From Myrica gale (lineage: Eukaryota; Streptophyta; Magnoliopsida; Fagales; Myricaceae): 64,000 nucleotides of DNA. This document shows, in pieces, positions 12,451 through 23,304 of the stretch. Every line of letters starts with the position of its first letter. Positions within the stretch are counted from its first letter, which is position 1. The stretch spans positions 1,289,001-1,353,000 of the forward strand of contig OZ005621.1 of NCBI GenBank assembly GCA_963930655.1, written 5' to 3'. The notes beneath the pieces were generated by a model. That model saw only the letters and a program-made list of their open reading frames with translations. It ran no database searches and was not told the DNA's origin. Position numbers and translations under genes: made by a program.

Positions 12451-12554
12451 ACTTCATAGTTTTCTGAACAAGTTTTTTACTATGTTATTTGGAAGCTAGT
12501 CTTCTCTTTGTATATATAATATGGAGCAGTAGTCATGTTGTTCTAAAGCCCACC

Positions 12555-12557
<3 letters not shown>

Positions 12558-12595
<38 letters not shown>
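12558..12595. repeat. (CT)n microsatellite
   Basis: About 19 CT units, just downstream of the second CEP gene. Confidence 0.95.
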
Positions 12596-12596
<1 letters not shown>

Positions 12597-13678
12597 GCTC
12601 GTCCGCACCAGCTGTGATTAATGGTATAAATTAACTGGATAGAATCACGAAGAATCCTCCATGTCAAAATAGCAGCTAGCTAGTTAATTAGCAGGCTCGT
12701 ACAAATGGCTGATGACGAGGGTTTGATTACATATGATCAAAAGCGCAAAAATTCACGGACATAAAAAATTAAGAGAAACGTTCTTCTATCTCCCACCTTG
12801 CATGTACGTCATAGCGCCTTTGGAAAGAGACGACAAAGTTCATGAAATCTTGACTTGATGAATTATTCGCCAAGTAATTACCCAAAAAAATTATTCGCCA
12901 AGTAGTACATGGTAAAAAAGATTGATCCGCAATGACTTGCACTAAGGTTTACTTCAGTAAGCTGACCAAATCGTGGACCAGGCGGCACCTACGACGCAGT
13001 ACCTTTAATTAATTGCTATTCTCTTATTTACCTTTTGAAGCATACGTTATGTGAAACTGTGGTGTGCTGTGACATAATGCAACGTGAAGGTGTAATGTGT
13101 GAACTAATTATATATGTGTTTTGATAAGACGAAACGACACCATTCTTTGCATATCGAAGTACCATAATCAAGAAACTCTAACATATATATAGAATCAGTA
13201 ACGATATTCATTTCATGCAGCCTGTAGGCAATCTCCATGTAATGGGATTTTGCTTCTTTGGGCTGGGCAAGACTTATTAATGGACCTAGACTGTGGTTGT
13301 AAGAGTCTAAGCCCAGGGTCTCATTCATCTTTTTCGTTTGAAGATCAAGATAGTTTTGCATCAATACACAATTTGGAGATGTACAGTATATATATCTCTA
13401 CACAAGCATTAGAAGACCTAAAGGCACATTTCACTAACTTCTCTAGTCGCGAGATACAAGTGGCATGCGACTCCTATTAACGGAGAAATTGACAAGCATC
13501 AGAAACACTAATTAAGCTCTAATGCATATTTCAACTGACTACCTGATTCTAGGAAATATAGCATACTACTCCCCTTCAAAGAACGAGTGAAAATATTAAT
13601 AGAATCTGAGAGCACGCCCTCACATCCTGAGAGAGGATCGCAAGTATCTGATCATGATTGAGAAATAATAATAAAATT

Positions 13679-13880
13679 GTAATGACTTAGGAAAGCGCTA
13701 GCGCTACACATGTTTGCATTTTAACTTTAAAATGACTAGTTAATGTTACTTTTGAATCTCTTTAGAATCATTATCAGTCATAGATCTATCTAATAAGAAA
13801 TTAATTTTGTACTTGGTTTTATACCATTCATTTTTTATTATTTTCCTCTCTCACTCCATGTAGAACTCAGGGTGTTACAA
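13679..13880. mobile_element. LTR-like fragment
   Basis: Begins TGTAATGACTTAGG and ends CAGGGTGTTACA, the same style of ends as plant gypsy-type LTRs. It is followed by the phrase CTCTGATACCATTTG (about 13947), commonly seen next to such repeats. No target-site duplication was found, so it may be part of a larger decayed element. Confidence 0.35.
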
Positions 13881-15589
13881 TCCCTCCTTAAATTCCTGAC
13901 GCCATGACCCATCAAACCTATATTAATCATTAATTACTGGATCACTCTGATACCATTTGAAACTTCAATCTCAATGTTGCACATGATCATGCAATCCAAG
14001 ATGAAGACTAGACTACATTACACACTCTTCTCAACCTTTCTAATCTGCAGATTTCACACCTTTGGATATGATCATTAGTTTGAACCAGATAGTATGATCA
14101 ATTGGCTTGTTTTTGTTATGCAAGCCCGTTTCAATCAATAATCACGGGATTTTTTTATTTTTATTTTATGGTTAATACACAAATACATAGATAATTTTTA
14201 CACTCTAAAGAAAATGATATATATATATATATATATATAATATAGGCGTGGTAATGGTTAGGAATCAGTGATGGACAGTGTGACTTAACGTTATCTTTAG
14301 AGTCTATATTGCTAATATAGTATGTATATATAGACCTCTCGATAAATTAAAATTGCAAGGAGCAATTATAAATATATAGTTATTGGCTAGTGTTATTATA
14401 ATTATTCCTTCGCCACATGATTTGCGATGATCAATGATGTCAGATTACGATAAAGACATGCAAGTTAGTAGAAATAACACAAGTAGAGATTAAAAAAGAT
14501 TATGCCCACACGAATATCTGTACTTTCTTCCTTTTTTATTGTGTGGTCTAAAATTTAACCTAATATAATATAGTCCTAAAATTGTTATAATAGAATCATG
14601 TGAAAGTCAGTGATTAAGAAAAATTTCATCGTCAACTTGAACTGAAAACCATCCATAACCGTACTCCCTATGCTTTTGTTTACATTATCAAAGCACAACT
14701 AGTGAACCTGAAAACCCGCCCATCTAGTAGGGCACCCAATCTTTAATATGTGTGATTAGGAACATGCTAGCATGACTCAAGTTGCAATGCCTAAGAATCA
14801 ATCAAAACCCGATATATATATATATATATATGCTCGATGGCCTGAGAGTCGTTTGGCCCCACGTGCACTTTGACATTGGTGTCGTTAAGTTAGTTCAAGA
14901 TTAGAGCTAAAAGTGGTCAGTAGCTTCAACACCACTTTAGATGCTCTCTCTAACCATATATAAAGATGCTTTAAGCTTAGGGAAAAGAAACCTATTTATT
15001 GACGACAAAGATACAGTACTAATTACTACCTTAATATTGTTCTATCTTAAAAGGCTGCCTCAACTAGTGCTTCGGTAGACTTCTTAAAATACTTGTGCTT
15101 TCTTTCCTATATAGACTTTCGGTCTCACACGGAGACAGAACCTTGTGGGTGGGGTTCAATATTTGCTAATATCATATTCCCCAACTTCAAGCATGCGCCT
15201 TGTACGGCGTATGATACCGTTTGCGTCTTATAGTGTGTACGTAAAAGTTAGCTAAGCGAATACGAAAATCCTACAAAAAAAAATAAACTTTAAATAAATG
15301 GGTACTGTAAAACTAGCTAGTGTCATAGAAGTTGATCTCCATTCATTACCTTTCTTTAACCAGATTCTCCCCTGATTAATTCGAGTAACGGATGTATATA
15401 TAGTTAGTCCAATCCCTTTACACCGTTCCCTAGATGTGGCTACTGGAAGCCCAGGCCCACCAACTCTCCACAAATCAAGAAGAAGAAAAAAAATTCTCTG
15501 ATATTATTAATTTTTATTTACAATAACCCCTTAAATATTTAATTATATCCTTATAATTTCTTACTTCAGTCATTTTGGGAAAGATGTGG

Positions 15590-16140
15590 AAATACTTTAA
15601 GCATATACTAATAATTGTGCAAATCTATTAGCTAGATATTGTTGCGGACATTAATAGTGGAATATAGCATTTTGTCCCTACTAAATCAAAGATCATATCA
15701 ACCTTGACACCAACAAGTTTCTAGCTAATTAGTGCCTAAGGAGTTGTTCTAGACGATTATGACTGATCCCATTACGTCATCTTAACTAAATGACACTCCT
15801 TTGACGGCTATCTTATCGTCTTCCCGATAGATGATTACTAAGCCATTCCTACCCTATGACTGTAGCTAGCTAGCTAGCAAAATGCGCCTTTTTTTTCTTT
15901 TTCTTTTTCTTTTTTATATAAATTAGCTAAAGGCGCTTTGCCAATGAGCTAATCTGGAAGATTTTTGCCCATGATTCTATGGGCCTATTATTAGACTGGA
16001 CTAACGAGAGCCCAGTATAATTGGGCCTAAGAATTACCCCGCTGCAATTTTTATGAGTTCTCATCATGGGCCCATTATTAGACATGATAATGCAATCCTC
16101 ACTAGAATTTGGGCCTGATCTTTGAGGACCATATATACCC
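15590..16140. repeat. Duplicated block B1
   Basis: Collinear with 28104-28350: both contain GTGCAAATCTA, AAGATCATATCAACCT, then TTATTAGAC, GCCCAGTA, GGGCCTA, GAATTACCCC, TTTATGAGTTC and TTTGGGCCTGATCTT in the same order. B1 is longer, holding about 300 bases that B2 lacks. With A1/A2 it shows that several pieces of this cluster were duplicated. Confidence 0.8.
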
Positions 16141-16370
16141 TACAAGTGATATGAAATTGCTAGGCCGGAGCTGATCAAAGGGAGCATTGGGGCCGGCCCA
16201 CAATGCTATATATATAATCTGACTATCAACAATAATGTCAATATGCATTGGGCTGGCCTCGAGATGAAACTGCACCTACATAAATATTTGGGCTTGGCTT
16301 TAGCCTAGTATAATATCTATCGTGGTGGTTAAGCTTAAGCAGCGAGACGCGTACTACTACTGTGTTTGAT

Positions 16371-16640
16371 TTAGAGCAAAGAGCCAACTTCTGTAGCCAC
16401 ATGAAGCTTACGGGTTTCTTTTATAATTCCTGTAGCCACATGATGCTCAACAGGCTTTACCTTTGCGGCATGAAGCTGTGGCCCAATTAAATAGTCGTAA
16501 CTCTGACTCTGAGTTTGGGACGGTGTGAAGAATCTTAAAAGATGGAGCAGAAGGAAAGAACAGCCGAAGACAAGCACTAGAAACATAAAAAATAAAAAAT
16601 AAGAATAAGAGAGTCTCCTAAGAGTTTGGGTATATGCCAA
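16371..16640 (-). CDS. Possible small membrane-anchored or secreted peptide, unknown family
   Basis: An 89-residue frame with a strongly hydrophobic N-terminal segment (about residues 11-37, SYSYFLFFMFLVLVFGC then LLLHLL) and a short polar C-terminus holding two related pieces, HHVATG and LHVATE. The layout resembles small signalling-peptide precursors, but I recognise no CLE, RGF, IDA, PIP or CEP motif. The codons for the two HVAT pieces lie in a short local DNA repeat (TGTAGCCACATGA at about 16393-16444), which could be chance. A hydrophobic short frame in AT-rich DNA is easily spurious. Confidence 0.25.
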   Translation of the reverse strand: MAYTQTLRRLSYSYFLFFMFLVLVFGCSFLLLHLLRFFTPSQTQSQSYDYLIGPQLHAAKVKPVEHHVATGIIKETRKLHVATEVGSLL

Positions 16641-17631
16641 TTACTTTTTCTCTCCTTTCTCGCCGGCCACGACGGGTTGGAATTCTAATTAGAGGCTGGA
16701 ATTCAAATGCCGTCAAGCAGTAAAGCGCACTATAAAACTTTTGCATGGAAGTGTTTCTGCTATAAGGGTCCGGCTGAAGTTCAACTTTTTCTTCCTCCTT
16801 TAACCAAGTTTACTGGTCTGGCAATTTTCAAGTTCTTCATCAAGTGTTTAGCCTTTTATAAAGTGGATTAAAACCAATGTTTCATGAACTAAAGTGACCA
16901 CATGATGAGGGTCCCTTTTAGATTTCATTAGCCAGGATCCTCTGATGTTTATTTTACTAGGCTCGTAGCCTCGTACTGAATAGAGAAAAGCCACACCCTA
17001 AGAACCCTAATACGTAAAGAGAAGTAGTGAATTTGAAATATATGCGCCCCTTTGCATGTCTTCCTCTCCTCTAGTGGTGGGCGGCCCTTTCTACACCTAT
17101 TGACCATACTGTAACAGAGAAGTTGTGGAGTAGAAAAATATACTGGCGGGGAAGATTTTTGATCAGTAACAATATTACATACAAGAGTATAGTACACATT
17201 ACCACTACACGAGTACACCTCCTCTTCCCAGTAGTTATGGAAGGTGAAACTAGGTGTTCATGAACCACGTAATTTATTAAATTAAGGAAGAAGAAGAAGT
17301 AAAACTTTTGAGCAATAGGAGAATGGCTGGGACCATGGACAACCAAGTTGTCTTCCCACAGACCCTAGCTAGTTGTATAATACCCAGAGGCGGATGTAGG
17401 GGGCGGCCCTGGGCGGCCGCCACCCATTGGTCCGGAGGAAAAAAAAATTATAAGGTTTTTTTTTTTTTAATATATAAGTTGGTCTGGGCCTATGGGCCCG
17501 ATCCCCATTGGCCCAGACCAACCCTGTAGCGCCTGGGCCAATGGGGAGCCCAATCCCCATTGGCCCAGGCCATTCAAAGATTTTCCTAAGGGCCTGGGCC
17601 TAGCAGGCCCAGGCCCTTTTATTTTTTAACC

Positions 17632-17667
17632 GGCAGAGGGTGAAACGACACCGTTTCACCCTCTGCC
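17632..17667. repeat. Perfect 16-bp inverted repeat in the hAT left arm
   Basis: GGCAGAGGGTGAAACG (17632-17647) and its exact reverse complement (17652-17667) are separated by four bases. The centre reads GAAACGACACCGTTTC. It could be a transposase-binding site or a hairpin protecting the arm; this is inference. Confidence 0.9.
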
Positions 17668-18107
17668 TTAAAAAAAAAAAAACTCAAAAACTCAAAAACT
17701 TGACCCCTCTCTCTCGACCCCTCTCTCTCTCTCTCTACCTGCTTTCTCTCTCTCTCACGAATCTGCCACTGCCGCCGCCTGACCGCCACACGGCCGCACC
17801 GCACCAGTCACCACCGTGCCCAGCCCACTGCGCCTATCGCCCACGGCCCACCCCCGCCTACATCCGCTGTCTCTCACCGCAGGTCCGCAGCCTGCCACTA
17901 CGGCACTGCTGACGCCTGACTGCCCAGTGCCCGCCGGCCCCGCCCCTCCACCGCAGCCCGCAGGTCCACCGTCCACGCCGTCCACGCCGATCGACCACCG
18001 CAGGTCCACGCCGTTGCCAAAAGCCGATCCCAAGTCCCAGACTCCCAACGAACGGCCAACGGCATGTTCTTTGCCTAGGATATTTTTTCTTTTTTAATTT
18101 TTCCGTT

Positions 18108-19450
18108 GGAGTTTGTGAATTGTGATTGTCAATTTGTCACTGTAGTCTGTATCTCTGTGAATTGTGATTGTCACTGTATCTCTATGAATTAGAGTTTGTG
18201 AATTGTGATTTGTGATTGGGTCTGTTTGTTTTACCCACCTCTTCAATGTGGTCAATCCCATGCCAGCAACTTAACTTGCTCTAGTAGTGTCAAGATAGTT
18301 GCCTAGATGTTATGTCATCAGTGACATAATGTGATTATGCTACAAAGCAAATATAAATTCTTGTATTGATGCCAATGAATGGGATGCATTCACCAAATCA
18401 GATAAACAATATATCAAACCTCTTGAAGTCTAATGTTGGATTGATTATTCATTGCATTGTTAGGGCAGGATAGTAGGCGGATACCCTACTGATAGTGCAA
18501 TTTCAGAAAAACCAGAGCACCATTTCGACAAATTAACGAGCACAACGTTTTTGGTTTCGTACTATCTACTTAGTCCCTGCCGTTAGAAATTTGGTTTAGT
18601 CTCTCAAGTTGTTTCTGTTGTTTTTTTATGTTGACAATCAAACCTTTAATCTCATATATTTTTTGAATTAATTCGGACTATTCTATGTCGTACTGCCTAT
18701 ACAGCATCAATTGTTTCAGCCTCGGAGTCTGAGTTGCAGGACTAATGCTATATAAGTAGCTAATCAATGCCTCATGTTACTAGGCAAAATATTATGATCT
18801 TACCCCCTGCCTGGTTGGCAAAGGAGCTGAATTTGGATTCTCATGTCTTGGATTAAAACGAAAGATTTATCCTGAGTTATATATTGTCAACAATTATACA
18901 GTGGTTTTGACGATGAAGAACATTTAAGTATCGTCTGGAAAAATTCATATAAAGTTTGTGAATTGTGATTTGTAATCAATTTGTCACTGTATCTCTCTCT
19001 AGTCTCGTCTCTTCTTCTTTTCTTCTTCTACTCTTCCAGGAGTACTTAGATAAATTAAATTGTACTAAATGCATTAGGTGAAATTTCTTAAGTAATACAA
19101 TATGTGCCACGACTAGAGAATTTAATTTAAGCTTACATGAGTTTAGCTCAAATGCTCTTTTCCATATGCAGCCTGTTTTTGACGGTTTCAATTTTTGCAG
19201 GATCCTCGGGATTTTACACTTGACAATTGTTGGACCTCCGACTCCCAGTATGTCTCTCTATCCAAGATTCTCTCTAAAAATATTTGTGAGTTGTGAAATT
19301 TTTGGAGGATGGGATTTGATTGACTTGGATATTTGAGTTGTGAAATTGTTTGAGGATGGGATTTGATTGACTTGGAGGATGTGATTTGTGAAATTGTTGG
19401 TTTGTGAAATTGTTTTCATATTTTGAATTGGTTTGTGAAATTGTTGATTG
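18108..19450. repeat. Subterminal short tandem repeats of the hAT element
   Basis: GTGAATTGTGATT recurs at about 18115-18215 and again near 18956. A GGATGGGATTTGATTGACTTGG unit occurs twice (about 19312 and 19353) among TTGTGAAATTGTT repeats. Such subterminal arrays are typical binding sites of hAT transposases. The stretch just before the transposase start ends TTTGTTTAG, a plausible splice acceptor of a 5' UTR intron. Confidence 0.6.
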
Positions 19451-19483
19451 ATTGTGTTCACTTTGTTTTATTTTGTTTAGATA

Positions 19484-21959
19484 ATGGATAAGTGGGTGGT
19501 AAGAAAGTCACGCAGCGTGGAGTCTTCTAATACTCCCAACGTAGATACTAATTCTGAAATGGATAGTAGTTCAAAAAGACCTCGCATTATGTTTAGTCCG
19601 GATGATGTTATTGCTGACCCAGGGTTACGTAAACCTATTGAGGAATATGATGTTGGGATTAGAGATCAAGTTCGTAGGGAGTACTTGATCAAAGGTCCAT
19701 TGGAACCCCGTGGCCATGATTTTCCCAAGAAGCAATACGGGCAAGAAGTGAGGGGTTTTAGGGAGGTATGGTTTAAAGATTTTAATTGGTTGGAATATAG
19801 TGTATCAAAGGATGAAGCATATTGCTTGTGGTGTTATCTGTTTAGGCGACCTAGAGGAGGGAAGTCTGGGGGAGATAAGTTTACATCTACTGGATTTAGC
19901 AATTGGAAAAAGGCCGTGGAAGTTTTTGGTGAACACGTTGGTGCACATGATAGTGCTCACAATGAAGCTAGAAGACAATGCGAAACACTTGAAAATCAGG
20001 GCAAAGTGTGTCACACATGTTATCCGCACACGGACACAATCAAGAGAATGATTATCGCATTCGTTTAACAGCGATTTTAGATGCCATTCGTTATCTTTTG
20101 GTACGAGGATTAGCTTTCCGTGGTCATGACGAGTCTGAGAGTTCAATAAGCAAAGGCAATTTTATTGAGCTTCTGGACGTGTTTTGCAAACGTGAAGAAA
20201 AGGTTGCTAAGACACTTAACACTAATGCTCCTGGAAACAACCATATGACTGCTCCAAATATTCAGAAGGAAATGGCGAGTGCTTGTGCAGCTCAGACCAC
20301 ACTTGTCATCATTAAAGAAATTGGAGATGGATTTTATTCTCTTATGGTTGATGAGTCTCGAGACAATTCAGTGAAGGAGCAAATGACAGTGGTTTTGAGA
20401 TTTGTGAACATACGTGGACAAGTGATTGAAAGGTTACTTGGTGTGGAACATGTTCCTGATACTTGCTCTGAATCTTTGAAAAAAAGTATAGACAAATTGT
20501 TTGCAAGACATGGGTTGTCAATATCCAGATTGAGAGGTCAAGGGTATGATGGGGCATCAAACATGCGAGGAGAGTTCAATGGGTTGAAGTCACTCATTTT
20601 GAGGGACAATCCTTCTGCTATCTATATCCACTGTTTTGCTCACCAACTCCAATTGACTATTGTGAGTATTGCAAAGAATAACTTGCAAGTTGGTGATTTT
20701 ATTGGTTATACTTCCCAGATTGTGAATATGGTCGGAGCGTCATGTAAAAGGAAAGATGTTCTTCGACAAAGTTTTCATGAGAATATTGTGGAACGGTTGG
20801 ACAAAGGAGAGATTTCTAGTGGAAGGGGCAAAAATCAAGAAATCAGTCTCACACGACCAGGTGATTATTATATTTCATTATCTATGATTAATATAATTTT
20901 TTTATTTGTTTATAGTTTTATAATTCTTATAATATTGTAGGTGACACTCGTTGGGGTTCATACCACCGTACAATAATCCGTCTCTTCACTATGTGGTCAT
21001 CAGTATTGGACGTGCTTGAACACATAAAAGATGATGGTACTCTCCCAGAACAAAGATGCTCGGCTATGAGTTTGATGGATAAGATGGAGAATTTTGAGTT
21101 TGTATTCACTATGCATCTGTTGAGGAATATATTGGGAATTACAAATGAATTGTCACAAGCCTTACAGCGAAAAGATCAAGATATTGTTAATGCTATGGGT
21201 TTGGTTGGAGTTGTGAAAGAACAGTTGCAAGAAATGAGAGATATAGAATGGGATGGATTCTTGGAAGAAGTCAAAACTTTTTGTGTGGATAAATATGTTA
21301 GTGTGCCGAATATGGAAGACATTATACTAACTCGTAGTCGTTCGAGGCGTGGAGGGCAAAGTATTACTTATTTCCATCATTTTCGTGTGGAAATATATTG
21401 TCAAGTTATTGATTTGATCATTCAGGAAATGAATAGTCGGTTCACAGTAGCAAATACAGAGTTACTTATTTGCATAGCATGCCTTGATCCAAAAAATTCA
21501 TTCTCAGCGTTTGATCATGCTAAGTTACGTCGTCTTGCTGAGCTTTATCCAGAAGATTTCACAACAGATGATCATTTGATACTTAGAAATCAGCTTAATA
21601 CCTATATTAGAGATGTCAGAAGAAATGCTGCTTTTTCTAGACTTGAAGATATTGGAGGTCTTGCTATGAAGATGGTTGAGACCAAAAAGAATACTCTATT
21701 TCCATTAGTTTATCGACTCATTGAGTTGGCATTGGTCTTACCAGTTGCAACTGCGACCGTTGAAAGAGTATTTTCTGCAATGAATATCATCAAGAGTGAT
21801 TTGCGTAATAGGATGGGGGATGACTGGATGAATGATTGCATGGTAGTATACATCGAGCAAGAAATTTTTAAAAATATTGAGAACGAAGCTATTTTGCAAC
21901 ATTTCCAGAAGATGCAAAAACGTAGGATGCAATTGTCATCTCTCAGTCGTACTACATAG
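19484..21959 (+). CDS. hAT transposase (TTF zinc finger/DUF4371/hAT dimerisation), one frameshift
   Basis: The protein resembles the plant zinc finger MYM-type protein 1-like transposases. It starts MDKWV at 19484. A TTF-type zinc finger (WLEYSVSKDEAYCLWCYLF) comes first, then the DUF4371 catalytic region with MVDESRD and GQGYDGASNMRGEFNGLKS, then the C-terminal hAT dimerisation motif PVATATVERVFSAMNIIKSD and RMGDDWMND. Exon 1 runs to 20860. An 80-base GT-AG intron (20861-20940) restores RPGDTRWGS across the join, and exon 2 runs 20941-21959. Near 20000 the frame must shift by one base (equivalent to a one-base deletion) to pass from CETLENQGK to QENDYRIRLTA, so the gene as given cannot make a full transposase. 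Everything else is intact, and total length is about 800 residues. Confidence 0.9.
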
Positions 21960-22116
21960 TACGGTACGTGTATTCTATTATTTTTAATGCTTTTAGTATT
22001 TAATTTTCGATACTGTAACTTTAAGAAAATTATTTGCATTACGAAGAAAAAAAAATTCTTGTTATTTTGCATGTAAAGTTCGACCCCCATGAAAATCCAT
22101 CCTGGATCCGCCACTG

Positions 22117-22977
22117 ATAATACCGCATCCAAAGTGTTAGAAACTATACCTACGTGCACTCCCGATCGATGTTAAACCGCTCGAGGAACATTCTAGCATT
22201 GAATAGTGCTATAATGAACCTTCTTAATATTTGTATCCCCACCATGAATCCTCTTTGGTTTTCTGGCACTGTACGTATCACTCTTCTTCTGTTAAAATAA
22301 ATAATAAAGAGGGTATATGACAGAGTACAAAAATGAAGAGGAAGAAGAACGACGAAAGGGTTTTGGAAGGGAGGAATTTGTATTTCGTAATATGAATCAA
22401 TCTGTACAATTGGGGTGTTATATGAGAAACAAAAGAGAAAATACTATCTTCCAATAAAACAACAGACAGCGTACATGTCAGCATAATAGAAATATGCTAG
22501 TGTAATGCTAGTGCGTTAGGCATCCCGCGTCTGCCTTGTGGTCCTGAGCTGATGAGCTTGGGCTGAGGCCTAAGCTGCTGGGCGAGTCTTCCAGTGAGTC
22601 TATATGCTGTAAGAGTATATGCTGTATGCACATGAACGGTTTGCATGCGAACATGCAAACTTTTGACGGGCCCATCCTACGAGCCTAATAAACTATGTTT
22701 GGGAGCTAGCTATAGTCAATCACTGTTTAGGCGTGCGAAGTTGGATTCTCTAACTCTATAAATACCCACACAGAGGGTTTAGACAACTCATATGCATAAG
22801 CTCTAGAAACTTGCTTAGTTGATTCAGAACTCTACTTAGGAGACTTGTTCGTTTAGCTGTTCTAAGCTGATCTTAGCAACTTGATTGCCTTCATCCTTCA
22901 TTTGCCAACCTTAAACTGCCCTCCCCCCTCCTCTCTCTCTGATCACTTTCTCTCCCCTACAATCTATTTCAACCTCT
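22117..22977. promoter_or_regulatory. Upstream region of third CEP gene, with TATA box
   Basis: TATAAATA at 22757-22764 lies about 214 bases upstream of the ATG at 22978, and the leader between them is CT-rich near the start codon. The hAT element ends at 22116, about 640 bases upstream of this TATA box, so any distal regulatory sequence was moved 4.7 kb away by the insertion. Confidence 0.6.
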
Positions 22978-23304
22978 ATGGCCCAAAGGCTAGTCTTCTC
23001 TCTCATTTTCCTCGTTTTGGTTTTCTCTCAAGAAACTCAATGTATAGAGGGAAGGCGTTTGCTTGTGGGGAAGCATAACGAAGTCCAAACTGAAAAGAAA
23101 ATGTCTGAAACCGAGACTATTAAGCATGGCGGTATGTCGCAACGTCAGAACACAACGAACGAACCAATAACAAAAGTGTCTCCTCCTCCTCCACCACCAG
23201 CTGTAGGTGTGTCTCAGCCGCCGCATCCCACTCATACCGTGGTTGACTTCAGACCCACATCTCCCGGTCACAGCCCTAGCGTAGGGCACTCCCTTCAAAA
23301 CTAG
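22978..23304 (+). CDS. CEP peptide precursor, single C-terminal CEP domain with proline-rich linker
   Basis: This gene encodes a 108-residue secreted precursor. Residues 1-25 are a signal peptide (LVFSLIFLVLVFSQETQC) followed by the EGRR boundary typical of the family. A polar pro-region leads to a proline run at 69-74, and the CEP domain DFRPTSPGHSPSVGH (90-104) ends in the tail SLQN. Position 11 of the peptide is Ser where the two other genes have Gly, which may alter receptor preference. The ATG at 22978 is the start that gives a signal peptide, and a clear TATA box lies upstream. Function by family: a secreted hydroxyprolinated peptide hormone linking root nitrogen status to shoot and root responses. 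Confidence 0.92.
   Translation: MAQRLVFSLIFLVLVFSQETQCIEGRRLLVGKHNEVQTEKKMSETETIKHGGMSQRQNTTNEPITKVSPPPPPPAVGVSQPPHPTHTVVDFRPTSPGHSPSVGHSLQN

Larger units (their letters stand above)
12596..17384. other. Intergenic DNA between second CEP gene and hAT element
   Basis: Gene-poor. It contains an LTR-like fragment (13679-13880), AT microsatellites near 14217-14239 and 14815-14831, the duplicated block B1 (15590-16140) rich in TGGGCC motifs, and a possible small secreted-peptide frame on the minus strand (16371-16640). Confidence 0.5.
17385..22116 (+). mobile_element. Complete hAT DNA transposon (4732 bp)
   Basis: The ends are CAGAGGCGGATGTAGG and, read inward from the right, CAGTGGCGGATCCAGG: imperfect terminal inverted repeats of the plant hAT type. 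A perfect 8-base duplication, ATAATACC, flanks it at 17377-17384 and 22117-22124. Inside are a GC-rich left arm (to about 18060) with GGCCCAGGC-type palindromes, tandem subterminal repeats, and a plus-strand transposase gene. The perfect duplication and near-intact gene indicate a recent insertion between the second and third CEP genes. Confidence 0.96.

Noticed and set aside
17640-18097. Proline-rich open frames on both strands
   Set aside because: They come from the GC-rich, low-complexity left arm of the hAT element and have no start context or conservation I can recognise.
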